Assembly (NCBI GenBank): GCA_013399015.1
Contig: VWZX01006713.1
Coordinates: 1-64,000, forward strand
From: Galbula dea
Taxonomy: Eukaryota; Chordata; Aves; Piciformes; Galbulidae
Reading direction: 5' to 3'
DNA: 64,000 bases
Part shown: piece after piece, positions 48,461 to 61,056 of the stretch
Numbering within the stretch: the first letter of the stretch is position 1
Layout: each line of letters starts with the position of its first letter
Notes under the pieces: generated by a model
The model's database searches: none
The model's input: the letters and a program-made list of their open reading frames with translations, nothing else
Told to the model about the DNA's origin: nothing
Position numbers and translations under genes: made by a program

Positions 48461-50690
48461 AAGTTCTCATTTATTGGATTCTGCTGCCAAGCATCTTAAT
48501 TCCAACACAAATGTCAAAATAAGATTAAAAAAAAGTTGCCTGATTGAGGAAGTGAGCAACCAGGAAAGCTCTCTACATAGAGTCTAAAACAAAATGTCCA
48601 CTGAAATGAAGTCATCCTCTTCTTCTACTCCATCTGCAGGCAAATGCAAAGACTTCAAAAGACAAGGAAATTATTTAGCCTAGAAAAAAATCAGCAAGAA
48701 CTCAGCACCAAGACCAGCTGCTTTCAGTAACTCCAGTCCCAGACAAGAACTTTTCCCTCCAGTGTTCCATTCAGTCTTACCAAAATCAAGAAGAAAAACA
48801 TCTACCTTCCCAAGCAGACATTCACCTTACACATCCTCCACACCTCAAGTCCACCACAGCAAAGCCTTAACCATGCAAAGCTGAGCTTTACTTTTGACTC
48901 ACATATGGCCAGTGGAGCACGTGCCAGGGACTTTGCCAAACAGGCAGCCACTGGACTTCTTCGCTTGGTGGAACAGACACCCACCATGCAGCCCATTAAA
49001 ACATGAGAGGAAGGAAATCAAAAGGGGATGACTCTCTCTTTTGCTGGCAATTTACCTATTCCAGCATGCTCCAGACATCATTTTACTTTTACCATCATTT
49101 CACCCTGTACAGGTTTTTGTTGCTTTTACAGAATTTTAACTGGGGCACTGTCTTGGAGACCTGGAAAATGCAAGATAAAAAAGGTATGCAAGGAAAAAAA
49201 GCAGAGACTGCTTGCCTCTGTGCCAGTAAAAATCTGCAAGAGACAGCCTGTAAATACAGTCCACCATGCGTACCCAGAGTGTAAATAAGCAGTAGAAGCA
49301 TTTATTCTTTTCAGATACACAAACATACATATTTCCTTTGTATTTTATTATTTGTCTTTGTTTTTACATGTCTTAACAGTAAAGTATCTTTTCAGTAGGG
49401 AACATCTAAGGTCAAGTCAGGAAGTGTTACAATTAAGGTAACACATCCAGCCACAGCCTCTTCCCCTTCTGCATGCATGCTCTGAAGTTCTCTCTGCTAA
49501 TATCAAACCCATTTATAGGATTCATTTTCTTCTTCTGCAAGCAAGCTTGGCCCACCCAGGGCTGCTCAGTTTTCTCAGATGTACATGGCCTCACTGCACA
49601 CACAGAAGCTGCTTTTCCAACTGCCAGCCTGCAGACAAAAGCAGGTGCACACAAATCTCCCTGGCATAGAGAGTGCCCAACCAAGCACTTCTGAAGTGAC
49701 ATCTCTCAGAAGCTCTGCAGGCCACCAATGGCACATTACTCCCAAGATTTGGCTGCTGCTCTTCACCATGCCTGCTCAAGCCTTCTGTGTTTGCACTTCA
49801 GCTTAGGGATGTGAGAAGATGAAGAGGTAGCTTGTTAGGCCATCCAAAACATTTGGACCTTGGCTACCTCACACCTAAAATACCTTGCATTGGCATGAAT
49901 AACTCACATAAAATCAAAAGTGACCTTCCCAGCTCTGAACAGCCAGTTTGAATAGGACTGAAGGCCCTTGAGTTCTCTAGGCAAGTCCCTGGCATGGCAG
50001 ATCATCAGGCTACACAATGTGCCTCACCTTTTCCTAGCTCAGCTAGAAACCTGCCTGGTGTTCCTAACAGGAAACTGTTCCAGAGCTTCCCTCTGTGTCC
50101 AGTTAAAAGCCCTCCTTCCACTTCCCAGTCTAAACCAAATCACAAGCACTGCAAAGTGGATTTTCCCTCTCATAGGTTTTTCTTAAATAGCTTTTGCTGT
50201 ATGACCCCAAGTGAAATCAGAGTCATGTTACCAAAGATGACGACAAACTGCTCACAGAACATGCATAAACCAAGCTTCCACATGCAAAATTTCCACCCAA
50301 GTCAAAAGGTATGCTTGAGGCAGCTCTACACCCACTAGGAATTCCACTAGGAATCAATCAATCCACCCCAGATGCCAGAAAGGCAACTCTCATGTCCTCC
50401 AAGAAGTTAACAGTGACACACTGGCTCTAACTTGGGATCATCGAGTTGCTGTTCCTGGGCCCAGGGCTCGCTCTCAGCACCAGGGTGAATTCAACCAGCC
50501 TTTGAAAACTACATAGTGCCATCCCTTCTCATAACAGATGCAGCATCTTGCATCCACATCTCTGGATGCCTGCTCATCTCCAAGCTGTTCAAAATTAACT
50601 CTCACTCCTCACTTGTGTATGGCAAGGATTAAAGCAAGCTATCATCCAGACAGTTTTGACTAAATACATCTTAGCAGGGGAAAATAAAGC
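48461..50690. other. Gene-free, minor duplication
   Basis: No repeat family is recognised. Many overlapping frames of 60-115 codons lie at 49000-50340 on both strands, without family resemblance. CCACTAGGAAT occurs twice with 12-bp spacing at 50332-50342 and 50344-50354. Confidence 0.5.
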
Positions 50691-51000
50691 TTCCTATGTC
50701 ACAGCTGCACAAAAACGCCTCGTGAAGTTACGAGCCACTGAACAAAAAGCCTCTGCATTAAACTGTCCAAGTGATCGATTGCTGTCTTTGCCAATTAAGT
50801 AAAGCCAGAGCTCCTCTCTCTCTTAATGTAATGATAACTGTGAACCACTGCAGCTCCAGCAACTCTTAACTTCTCTCACCTTCATATCCTATCGTACAGT
50901 AACCACTGAAGCAGCATTTACTATATAGGACACGCGGAGCCATTGTGCTAATCGGTCCCTGCAGACCTCATGGTGTGCTTTGCTGCAAAAGCAATTTTCA
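50691..51000. promoter_or_regulatory. Candidate conserved block (CpG-retaining)
   Basis: AAACGCCTCGTGAAGTTACG, GTGATCGATTG, CCAATTAAGTAAAG, CTATCGTACAG, GACACGCGGAGCC and CTAATCGGTCCC lie within about 250 bp. By count there are eight CpG with several homeodomain-like AT words between them. Not simple repeat, not CR1. Composition fits a conserved enhancer, but no conservation data are available here. Confidence 0.32.
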
Positions 51001-51438
51001 TTTTGTAACTCCAACACCCTCTAAGTGAAGAGAGCAGCTCAAAAGACTCAGAGATGGAAGTCTATCCACTTCCCTCTCTTTCACCCTCTTTTTCTTGAAA
51101 CACTTTAGCTTGGCAGGTCTTTCACTTCAAGAGCCAAAAAGGGCACCATTAGACTGCAACAAGCATTTTGTTGGCTTCTCCACTAACGTCTTCTCCCCGT
51201 CTCTCTTAGTAAATAAAGATATGGCACCAGAAAAGAGGTTGACTATCACCTGGGGGTTGGGTAGCAGGGAGAGAAGTCCCCATTTGTAAGGGCAAGGAGC
51301 TCTGAAAGAACTGGTCAACATAGGAACATGGTGGTGGGCAAAGAAAAGAGCCAGCTTGCTCATGAGCCTCTTGACACAGAGATAGAAGTTGAGTTTAAAT
51401 GAAGCAATTTTATTCCTTTTCAACATGCAATTACTGCA
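51001..51438. other. Unique sequence before a CR1 fragment
   Basis: A 118-codon minus-strand frame (51127-51483) runs into the CR1 3' end, so its first residues are CR1-derived and the rest is unrecognised. Nothing else is visible. Confidence 0.5.
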
Positions 51439-51527
51439 CACAATCATAGAATCATCTGGGTTGGAAGGAACCCCAGAGGTCATCTAGTCCAACCCCCTAC
51501 AGTGAGCAGGGACATCCCCAACTGGGC
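51439..51527 (-). mobile_element. CR1 LINE, short 3' end fragment
   Basis: The complement of a CR1 3' end: ACAATCATAGAATCATCTGG, GTTGGAAGGAACCCCAGAGG and TCATCTAGTCCAACCCCCTA, then GAGCAGGGACATCC. About 90 bp is recognisable, and the match fades into A/C-rich text after 51527. Confidence 0.88.
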
Positions 51528-54091
51528 AAACATAGAACCCCCACAAACCCAAAAATTTTCAGTAAAAAATAATGGTGTTTTAGAGCACACCTCTCCACAC
51601 TGCATTTTCACTTGACTGTTAAACATTTTGGTTTCTGCTGAAAGAAGGCAATGCACTACTTCCCTTTCATTCTACAAGTACTCTTCCTAGCTTTTTTTTT
51701 CCTTCCTCCCACCCCTTCACTTTTAAGAAATACTGGTAGTTCAGACAATGAAGTCAATGTTTTTGCTTCAGTCCTCCTCCAAGGGCCATCAGGAGGAATG
51801 TTCACATGCTTATCAATAGTCCTTGCAGTGAAGTCAAGAGTTATGACAAGAACAATATATTCAGCCCAAATTTCTGGTAGTTGAACACAGGGGACAGCTT
51901 CTGTGGGAATGCTTACCAGAATATGGTCATCTAAACCCATCCCTAAAATGTTACTCACAGGAACAAGAAAGTAGTATTTCTCCTCATCTAGCAGACAAAT
52001 GAAACAAAGCTGGAATTCAAACTGTGTAGGAGCATATTAGTTTCACCTTAATAAATCACTGTTTAAAATAAATCTTTTTCCAGCAAGATAAGCTGGTAGT
52101 ACAAGACCTTCCATGCTCTGAAATGTGCCATTAGGGCTGGATTTGTCATTGCCATGCTTATCTTAGAAGTCATAGATGTGCCCTACTATGGTGACATGAG
52201 GTATTTTTACTATAATGCTGTGATAATGCAACAGCACAGATACCACATTTCCAGTTATGTCTGGGAGCAACTAGTCAACTCTACTGTAAAAAGCAGCTCT
52301 CACTGGAATTTGGAATTACACCAGCAGGAGACTGAACCTCAGTAAAAGTAACAATATTATTTCCAAAACACTTCCAATTAAGCTGCCTACACACACACAC
52401 ACACACTGCAGCTGAATTTAAAGCAATGTTTACGGGTTAGAAAGCAAGTGTTCCTCAGTCAGTCAACTACAGGAAGTCCATTGGCTAAACAAAACTTGAA
52501 AACATAATATCTTCTGTTAATAAAATGACAGCAGACATGTCCTGTGTTACTGACACTTGCTAACATCCCAGGCCTACCTTACCAGCCTGACTCTTGAACA
52601 CCGAAGTGACTGATACTTGACCTATGCCTGGGAGCTACCAAGAGTTGATGGAGCAACTGCAAGTGATTCAGAGTCTATATGGGAGTCTTGTGCAATTTTA
52701 GCTTCAGGCTGAACAGATTAGCTTTGGTGTATTTTGAAACACTTTTCCACTTCCATTTTAAAAGGTCAGATTGATACCACCTGTGCTTTCCCTCCTAGAA
52801 GGAAAGCACCCTATGGAATGGGTGACAACTGCAGTAACTACTAAGAGCAGGGAAATCAAGACAGGGACCTCCAGACCCTGGCAAGCCCTGTGACATCAGC
52901 AGGTCCAACTGTAGCAGGGGTAGCTCAGGAAGCCCAGCCAGAGGAGAGGATGTTCACACAGGACCACCTTCTCTCAGCAGTAGCACTTGACAGGGGAGAA
53001 GCCTCCATCAGCACACCATGCTCTCTCCCATTTGAACCTTCCCACAAACAGACTCTCTTCCCATTCATGGAGGGTTTTGGCCAGCACCACAAGCACATGG
53101 GTGCTATAAGTCAGCAGCATTGTGTGCAACACTGGAAAAAATTCGATTATTCTCACTACCTCTTTGTCTGGGTCCTTTGTCTTTGCTTAGTGGACTTGGA
53201 AGAGAGCAGACCCTGTGTGTTTTTCAGAGCATGACTGCTTTCCTCTGGCTGGCTTTCTGTGCCTCACATAATGCCCTTCTTTATGAAGAATACTTTCTTT
53301 TCTTTTAAAAATATTCTTACAAATTCCTCAGAATTAGAGGGAGCACAATCCTCTTTTTAGCCCTGGCTGCAGAAATTGGTAAGACCTGACATGTCCTCAG
53401 AGTGTGCAACCAACAGTAAACTTGTCCCATCTGCAATACCCACGTTTATCATCATCTACTGCAGAAGAAAGTAAGAGTGTGTCAACACAGCACATTTCAG
53501 GTAGATGCTACCAAACCATACCAGATACCTGGGTTCTCTCTTCTCCTGATACAGTTCAAGACTCTCCCACTCCCAGTACAGCCAACAAACCCAAATGCTC
53601 TGACACTAGCCTTCTTCAGACTCTTTGGAGGCATTTATTTTTATCAGTAAATAAAAGCTAGAAATTGATGCATCAATTAGTCCAGTCTGATTATCTTCAA
53701 ATTCCTTACCCTGGAAAGGCAGCAGAGGATGCTCAGACAGGAAACAAAAGTCCCTTTCAACATGGCTATATAAAGCACAAAATAAAACAAAAAAAATCAA
53801 GATCAGCCTTTTCCAGGCTGCTAAACTGAGCCTGTAGATGGAAAGAAATGGTCAAGAAATATTTCTCAATCTTCTCAATGTAGGAGGGAACAGTTCCCTG
53901 CCCCAACAGAAGCTTTACCTTGGCAGGACATAAAACTATCACTGGAACACTGCTGCAGGACTCTGCTATCCTCAGCAGAGCTGAGGGAAGAAACATCCAA
54001 GGTTGGTTTGAACCTCAGGGAACTCATGTGTGCCCTTTGTCAACAGATTCCCCAAACATAAACTCTGTAGTGGAAGATTATAACTTCCAAA
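51528..54091. other. Gene-free, contains one microsatellite
   Basis: Apart from the (AC)9 at 52389-52406 no repeat is seen. Frames are 114 codons or shorter and unmatched. Confidence 0.55.
52389..52406. repeat. (AC)9 microsatellite
   Basis: Nine uninterrupted AC units, the only dinucleotide run of this length in the window. Likely polymorphic between individuals. Confidence 0.95.
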
Positions 54092-54169
54092 GGAAAAAAA
54101 TGAAATAAAACCAAACAAAAATCCTCACCAAACAAAACAAACACTAACCAAAAAACCCCCACACACATA
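54092..54169. repeat. A/C-rich simple tract
   Basis: AAAAAAATGAAATAAAACC, AAACAAAAATCCTCACC and AACCAAAAAACCCCCACACA: irregular A/C text of the recurring class. Confidence 0.82.
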
Positions 54170-54349
54170 AGAAGTAAGCACCTGCCAGCTGTACCCTGCA
54201 GAGCATCCCAAAAATGACAGTCCTGCCAGCAAGCTCTGTTCCCTCAAAGCCTCCAGCACTGAAGAGCTACTCCATCCCTTTCCCCAGCCCTCATAGCTCT
54301 CCCCCTTCTGCCCTCACCCACAGGTAGGCTCCTTTTCTGCTTAATTTTT

Positions 54350-54359
54350 CCCCCCCCCC
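54350..54359. repeat. C10 homopolymer
   Basis: Ten C in a row, followed immediately by (ATTT)n/(AATTT)n-like text up to 54379. A prominent homopolymer of the less common C type. Confidence 0.9.
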
Positions 54360-54369
54360 TATTTATTTA

Positions 54370-54690
54370 ATTTAATTTCTTAAAAAAGCTAGGTCATAAG
54401 CCATCTGATGACTTTGTAAATGCAAAGGGCCAATGTTGTGGAACAGACAATCTAATGACATAGTGTTTAGTGTTCCCTAAAGCAGGAGACAGATGAAGAG
54501 AAACGGTGCACCGGCAACCTTAGCATAATTAAGACAAGGCTGAGTGCTTGCTGTAGTGCCATTACATTAATCTCCCATCGGTGGCACCTGGCTACAATTT
54601 ATGAGCTACCTAAAAAGGGCCTTTCTGACTGACCTTGATAAGACAGCCTTATTTATCACGTGAGGGAGCAGGCAAGGATGCTAGGTGGGA
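54370..54690. promoter_or_regulatory. Candidate conserved block with GATA sites and TCACGTGA
   Basis: High-complexity sequence with CpG at AAACGGTGCACCGGC, CATCGGTGGC and TCACGTGA. A GATA-type word TGATAAGA (54636-54643) and the opposite-strand TTATCA (54653-54658) lie next to the perfect palindrome TCACGTGA (54656-54663). The second GATA word and the E-box overlap. GCATAATTAAG and TACATTAATC precede them. The combination resembles a composite GATA/E-box enhancer, although occupancy cannot be judged from sequence. Confidence 0.33.
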
Positions 54691-57234
54691 GGGGGGTGGA
54701 CAAAAAAACGAGCTAGGAGGGAGATGAGAAGCCCTGGACTAAAGAAATCTGCTTACACCTGAAATTTTAAACAAGAGTAGAGTACACTGTACAGTAGTCA
54801 CATCTGGCAACCATAATCAATCAATACAATTTGGTATTACTAGAGCACCACAGAAGATAAGAGTGGAGCAACCCAGGCAGTCAGCACGGCACAGTCTTGG
54901 GAAGTAAAAAGTCAAAGTGGGGAGATCTTTCAAACTGGCAGATTTTTTACAACCAAGAATTCACTCTTCCTTTTCAAACCTCCCCTATCATGAAAGAAAA
55001 TGAAACTTGTACATAAAATAGCAACCTCATATTGGAAAAATATCTCTGCACTAAAATTATATAGTGTATAGTGTAACAGTGCAAAATTAATTAAAAAATG
55101 ATGATTTGATACATTTAATGATGTTCTAAAAGTAAAAAAAAAACACATGAGAAGGATGAAACTTTAGGACAAGTATTTACTTTCTACAGAAAAAAATTCA
55201 TATAAAACCTTAAAATGCTGTAATAAAACAACTGAGATTCCCCAGGAGTCTGCAATAACACAGTGACTGCAGATAGAGACTGTATGCAAATCTGGACCCA
55301 AGATCAAAAAGCACCTCCTGCCAAAACAATACCCATCTTTCCACTTCACAAAATGAACTGAACCAGAGGTTATTTCAGTCCTGAAGGGTGTCCATCCAGA
55401 ACAGGACAAAGATTAGATGTTATGTTTTTTGAGAAAACAGTCTGTTAAACAATTGAAGAGATCAAGGCCAAAGTTTTTCTTACCCAGTATAACAGAGCTT
55501 GAAAGTTGGGTTCTGAAAGCCAAAAGTCTGTAAAAACACCATTCTTTATTTTGGCTAGTGCATTTTCAGATTTCAGAGAGGGTTAAGTAAAGCCTTTCAG
55601 CATTCACAAATAACAGTACATGTTTTTAAGTGCAAAGAGCAGGATTTGCTTTTCATGTCTGCTCTGAAGTATCCAGAAGATCTGCAACATTTGCTCTTGT
55701 CTGGTCACATCGTGGAGTAACTGGCCCCATGTCAACACAGCAATGTTAGCAGAGGGCAAGCAAAAGCAAGACAAAAGTACTAAATGCAACAAGTTCAGAG
55801 ATGGTAACTTCTTCTAAGAAACTGTCACTGGACAACAAGGACTTTTCCTTAAAAACAGACATAAGAACCACCAAGTCATAGTTCTTAAGCACTAAAACTT
55901 GTCCTTGGTTTTTTCCAGCTCTTGTGAAAATTGTAGTTGTAGTAAAACACCCTCAAACATTCTGAGTTCTTCAGCTGAAACCCAAGAAACAAGAAATTAA
56001 TTTGTCAAAGGCTCTACTAGAACTGAAACAAGGTAAAAGGGTATGGAGGGTTTTATCCTTCTGCAGTAATCACAAGCTTGGTGACAGCTACTACCAAAGT
56101 AATAACATATGCTAAGGCTTCTGCCAAATTTACACTGCACGACTAGTGCTATCTACTTCTCTAATCTGTTATTATCACAGCAAGAGATCTGTCAGGTTCA
56201 CATACAGCAAGTTTTGGCTTCTTACCTGCAGACTCTTTCTTCCCTACCATTTGAGCTTGGACACCCTTCCCCAACTAGTTTCTTTAGAGGATACTGTCCA
56301 AGGACTTGCAAGAAGTGACTGCATGACTGTCATACCCCAGAAAGCTCTTTTCTCTCCACCTGTATCTTCCCCTCACTCACCAGACTCACACCCCAGCTAC
56401 CCCCTAATGAAAACCTAGGCCCATCAAAGCTTCTCTGGAACACACAAGCTCATCCTTCTCTTTCCATTAGACACCAATGACAGGGCATCAGAAACATCCC
56501 ATTGTGTTTTTATTGTTGGTACTGAAATGCAGACATTTCATTTTTAAACTGTAATCAAGCCAAAGTGAAAGTCAATAGTTTCCCACAGACCTTTTCAAAC
56601 ACAAGGATGCTGCAGTGACGCAGGAAAGGCAAGGAAACTACCTCTAAGCCATACTTGTCAGAACACTAAGATAGGGGGAAAAAAATAGAATATAATCCAT
56701 TTCTCACAGGTAGCTACCAGACTCAAGCCAGATTACTTGCCCTGTAACTTGAACCTCTAAAGCAGCATGAATTTTGAGCATCACAACAAACCAAGTTACT
56801 TAAAAAGGAAAAAAACCACCACCACCACATCCAACCCCCAAACACCAAACCAGTTTATTATGAGGAAAATGTCATATCCTAGTCTGTATTTGGACCAATG
56901 CAAAGACAGTGTTGAGCAGAGAAGAAAAATCAACTACCTAGATGTTACAAAGCTAGGGCTCTGCTCCAGATCATCTTCTGGGGGAACCTGTCGTTCCCAG
57001 TGACTACAGAAGGAGATGAGGCACATCAGCTCATAGTGGTTGAAACTTGCTCCAAGGGAGTATCTTCTTCCCACAGTCTTCCACCCTTCAGTTTTATTCT
57101 GCATCAAACCAAAAGTGTTTGAAACCTTCAGAGAGGAAGACAGCAGTAGATACCACCACCCTTGCCAGGAAACCATACTTTTGACAGCTGAGAGGTCTAG
57201 CTGACATCTAGAAGACACCGAAGCATCTATCTAG
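54691..57234. other. Gene-free, no firm element
   Basis: AT-rich, with the short tandem TATAGTG TATAGTG near 55061-55075 and A-runs. An A/C-rich tract is listed separately. Frames are 94 codons or shorter and unmatched. Confidence 0.5.
56800..56851. repeat. A/C-rich tract with (ACC)n core
   Basis: TAAAAAGGAAAAAAACCACC continues into ACCACCACATCC and AACCCCCAAACACCAAACC. It belongs to the recurring A/C class, here with a short (ACC)4 core. Confidence 0.82.
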
Positions 57235-57421
57235 GGTGGTGAGACAGCAGAACAGGTTGCCCAGAGAGGTTGTGGAAGCCCCATCCCTGGAAGCTTTTAA
57301 GACAAGGCTTGATGGGGGCTCTGAGCAACCTGATCTAGTGGATGGTGCCCCTGCCAGGCAGGGGGGTTGGAACTAGATGATCTTTAAGGTCTCTTCCAAC
57401 TCTGACAATTCTATGATTCTA
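57235..57421 (+). mobile_element. CR1 LINE, 3' end (about 185 bp)
   Basis: Plus orientation: AACAGGTTGCCCAGAGAGGT, TGTGGAAGCCCCATCCCTGG, CTCTGAGCAACCTGATCTAG, TGGATGGTGCCCCTGCC, GGGGGGTTGGAACTAGATGA and TCTTTAAGGTCTCTTCCAAC. It ends in ACAATTCTATGATTCTAC, an intact terminal repeat. It starts at the C-terminal WNRLP-equivalent position of ORF2 and is too short to code. Confidence 0.95.
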
Positions 57422-59039
57422 CTTCAGATCAGTAAGACGTGGTAGCTACAGGAGAGCCTGGCTCCTCTGGGACTGAAATGTGTTGTACTCTGCTTTCTTC
57501 CCATCTCTTTTAAGGGTAAAGGGAGGAAATGCAGGAGGACTTGTTGGGAGTAGCTCTGTAGGGATGACCTGCACTAAGCTCACTCCAGACAGCACCAGGG
57601 AGCCCCAGCCTGAATCAGATCTGCAGCCAAAAAGCCACCTTCCCTATCCCACAGCACCAGTACCCAGCATTGGCTCCATCCTCCTAGCACAAAGCCAGAT
57701 GTTTTTGATCAAATAACACTCCCTGAGGATAAAATAATACTAGCTACCAGAGTCAGCATCTCTGAGCAAACGAGACTAGGCTCTACAGTGTATTTCTGCT
57801 GAAACTGGAGTTAACGTTGTCAGACACTTTACACTCTCAGAGAAGCCTGCTCGTATCTGATCTGGCTTTCAGAGTTGGTAGATTTGGTTTCAGACAGAAA
57901 TTTGTGCTCAAATTTCAGGGAAAAGCTCTGAGGCATGGCACTCCCTTCTTCCTGCTTCACCAACCCCTCATAACAAGGCTTTACAGCTCCCTCTGAAAAA
58001 TGACATGTTCTGTCAGATAAACCACCATGGCTTCTGCTCCCAGCTCTTAGATGCTTCTTATATCATCCCAGGTCTGCAGTCAAATGAGGGAGGACAATTC
58101 TCCCATTTGAAATAAAACCCAAAAAGCACGTGTTCTTCTGATCCCCTCCAAGTAGAAACATTACTGTGCAACACCCACTAGCAAAATGCAGCAAGGCTCA
58201 TCTATTTCCAGTGCAGAGAAAGAAAAGCAACAAGAATAAACTTAAATCTGAATTTGCAAAAAGATAAGAAACAACTGAAATGTCCTGCCCTGCCCTGAAC
58301 TACCTACTAATTTTGAATCAAAGTTATTTCTTATCCAGAACTCCATAACTCCAGAGAATTTCTTAAGCTAGGTTTGAAGAAAGAAATTAAGAAGACTAAA
58401 CAAGAATTATTTAGATACTTCAGCAATTGATTTGGTAATGATTTTGCATGTTTCCTTACAATAAATTAATTTTAATCAAACACTGTTCCTGCTGAATTTA
58501 GAGACTGACCTTTGCCAACTAAATACATGTGGGTTTTTATTCAAACAGATCTTACTTCCTTCACCTGACAATAGGAGCCTACAAAAGGCAGTAGCTGTGC
58601 CAAATGCAGCAAGAATGGCAGAGGTATCATAGCTGACTGCATGACAGGCAACCAGGATCCTTTACATGCCAAGTTTATAGAGTCTGCCCTTGTGCCAAGG
58701 GCATCATTGTCACCTGATCACTCCCCACAGGGGTGCTTTTGCCTTCCATGCAGACACAACTGTGAGGAACAGGAAAGATCTAAACCTTGTCTTCCCTGGT
58801 GCTACTCTCTAAGCTTCCTCCTCCTGCTGGAAATATTTTGGCCAAAGTCTGTCTTTAAACTGGTGTCTGAGAGAAAGGCTGAGCAGCAAATGGAAGCATT
58901 ATACGGTGATGAAAAGGTGCATGAGAGGAAGATACCATGAATAGCAAACTGCAACAAAGGGGAACTATTTACACAGAAAAGGGGTTATCAAAGTTGCCAT
59001 TCAACTCCTGTTAATCAACAGGTTCAGATAAGACTAAGT
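57422..59039. other. Gene-free, no recognised element
   Basis: Ordinary unique sequence. A 99-codon plus-strand frame (58641-58940) is unmatched. Confidence 0.55.
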
Positions 59040-59370
59040 CCTTCTCACGGGATAGGCTCCATCAGACCTCCCAATTTAAATAACCTTGTTTATAACTCCT
59101 TTTCATCACCCCACAAAGACTCCATTTTCTTTCTTGCTTGCTCTCCTTCTCTCTTTGTTGCTGCTGTTTACTCCCAAGTCTGTCTCTGAACTCTGTCTAA
59201 TTAGCTCTTGATAGATCTGCTGCCCTGTTTCCACAAACATTTAATTCTGCCGTCAGTCCCATTTACATTACAGCACGTCGCATTGTCTTTTACCACCCTA
59301 ATTTTGTTGGAGTGACTGTAAATCCCATTAAGCAGTCACTATGTACCTATTAGACTGTGGCATATAAACT
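59040..59370. promoter_or_regulatory. Candidate conserved block with 8-bp inverted repeat
   Basis: Pyrimidine-rich then AT-rich sequence without transposon motifs. AGTGACTG (59311-59318) and CAGTCACT (59333-59340) form a perfect 8-bp inverted repeat around a 14-base spacer. Upstream lie CTAATTAGCTC, ACATTTAATTCTGCCGTC and AGCACGTCGC, mixing homeodomain-type words with retained CpG. Similar in character to the blocks at 50.7 and 54.4 kb. Confidence 0.32.
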
Positions 59371-60744
59371 CAAAACCCTCCTTATTTACAACAAGGAACA
59401 TAAGGTCCAATTCATAAAAGATTTCTAGGACATTGCAATTTGTGCTTTCTCCCAGACGACACCAAATGCTTCAAGGCTGCAAAACTCTTTTCTTCAAGAT
59501 AGGATTGTTGAACTGCCCAAAACTCAACATGTTCCAACCACTGCATAACTGACAATAATGCTTTTATAATTCTAATGAGTCCCCAGGGAGCACTCACTAA
59601 TTAGAGCTGGGATTTAAAGTTGTCATTACCAGTTGCTCTACGTCTACTCTGGATTTGACTTCATTTTTTTGTTTGAGAAGAATACTTGGGTAAGCTGCCC
59701 AACTGCAACAAAACAAACCCTGACACATCACTCTCTCTCCTAAGCTAACTACTGTAGCATGAGGAAATAAATGTCTGTATGAAACTCATGGAGATGATCA
59801 ATATGGTTTTGAAGTTTCACCTGGAGTAAACTTTCATTCAAAACACAACCTCAGTTTTGCCAAAAATCTTAACAGCTCAGCTGGAGTCAACTCTTGTCTA
59901 AGCTTTTCCTCAGGAAGGAAATGTTCCGTCCTCTGCTAACACAGGGCAACCCAGGACATTCCCAAAGTGCCAGGGCCAAACTGGTCATGCCCATTTCCTC
60001 TGTAAGAGGCCAAAACAGCAACAATATTTTGCAGTATGTCAGAGTCCACAACTTGTACAACTTCCAGCTGCCTTTTGTCTGTCCTCATGGTGTTGGCCTT
60101 GGGCAGAAAGGTGACATGGAGTCCCCCTGTGGACAGTGCAAAGGTTCTTCCCAGCAGAGGCCTGAGCTAAGCACATGTGTGATGTCGGAAGCCAAAAGCT
60201 GAGCAAGGTGAATGAGTGCTGCTTTTTAGTATCATATGGATTCTCAGTGCTGAATGCCAGCAACAACCTGGAATCTGGAGCACAACTCAGCTAAACAGCA
60301 AGGTACAGTACACTGCATAGCATACCTGGACCACAGCAAGAGCTTGGCTGAAGTGAGGAGCACGTGCTATGAAGCTGTCACTCCACACCTGGAGAGAGCA
60401 GAAAGCGTGGACAGTTACTAAATCTAAAACTACACAAAAATAAAGTCCTCTGCCAGGACAGGTCATTGTAATTGAATGGAACTCTCCCAGTTTATATGAA
60501 AGTCTTGCTCAGCAAGTGAAAACCCCAAATGGCAATAATATTCTTGTCAGAGTAATCTGGGAGAACCGGTTTCATCATTCAACACTCTTCTCACATTGCA
60601 GCAAAGCCTCCAAATCAAAATTCAGAAGCAGCTAAAGAGAAAAAAAAATATTCACATACATAACTAGCAAGTTCTAGATACAAAGAAACTCAGTTCAGTC
60701 CCAGAGACAGCACAGGGTTTTTTCTTTTGCAATTTTGTCCTATT
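59371..60744. other. Gene-free, no recognised element
   Basis: No repeat family. Frames of 102 (+) and 75 (-) codons at about 59894-60266 overlap each other and are unmatched. Confidence 0.55.
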
Positions 60745-60813
60745 TAAAACAAACAAAACCCACAACCAACTAACCAAGAAAACCCAAACCGAACCAAACA
60801 ACAAAACCAAAAT
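60745..60813. repeat. A/C-rich simple tract
   Basis: TAAAACAAACAAAACCCACA, then ACCAACTAACC and GAAAACCCAAACCGAACC, plus AAACAACAAAACC. Irregular A/C text of the recurring class. Confidence 0.87.
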
Positions 60814-61056
60814 CAATGCTAGTCAATTAAAATTGCAAAGTGTAATAAAAAAATGTTTTCCTATGGTCACTGAAATAGACAAAAATGTTCCAACTACCTG
60901 CACCCAAAAAATAGCTGAAAAGTACACTTCCAAGTTGAATTGATGGAACAGCTTTTTGGGAGAGGAGGAAAAGAATTGTAAAGTGGCCAAAATATTTCAG
61001 GTAAAAGTATTTTTATTTTTCTAAATACTGAATTTTTATGGCATTTTTTAATAGAA

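Noticed and set aside
5149..57421. Strand bias of CR1 copies (six minus, two plus)
   Set aside because: With eight copies this is well within chance.
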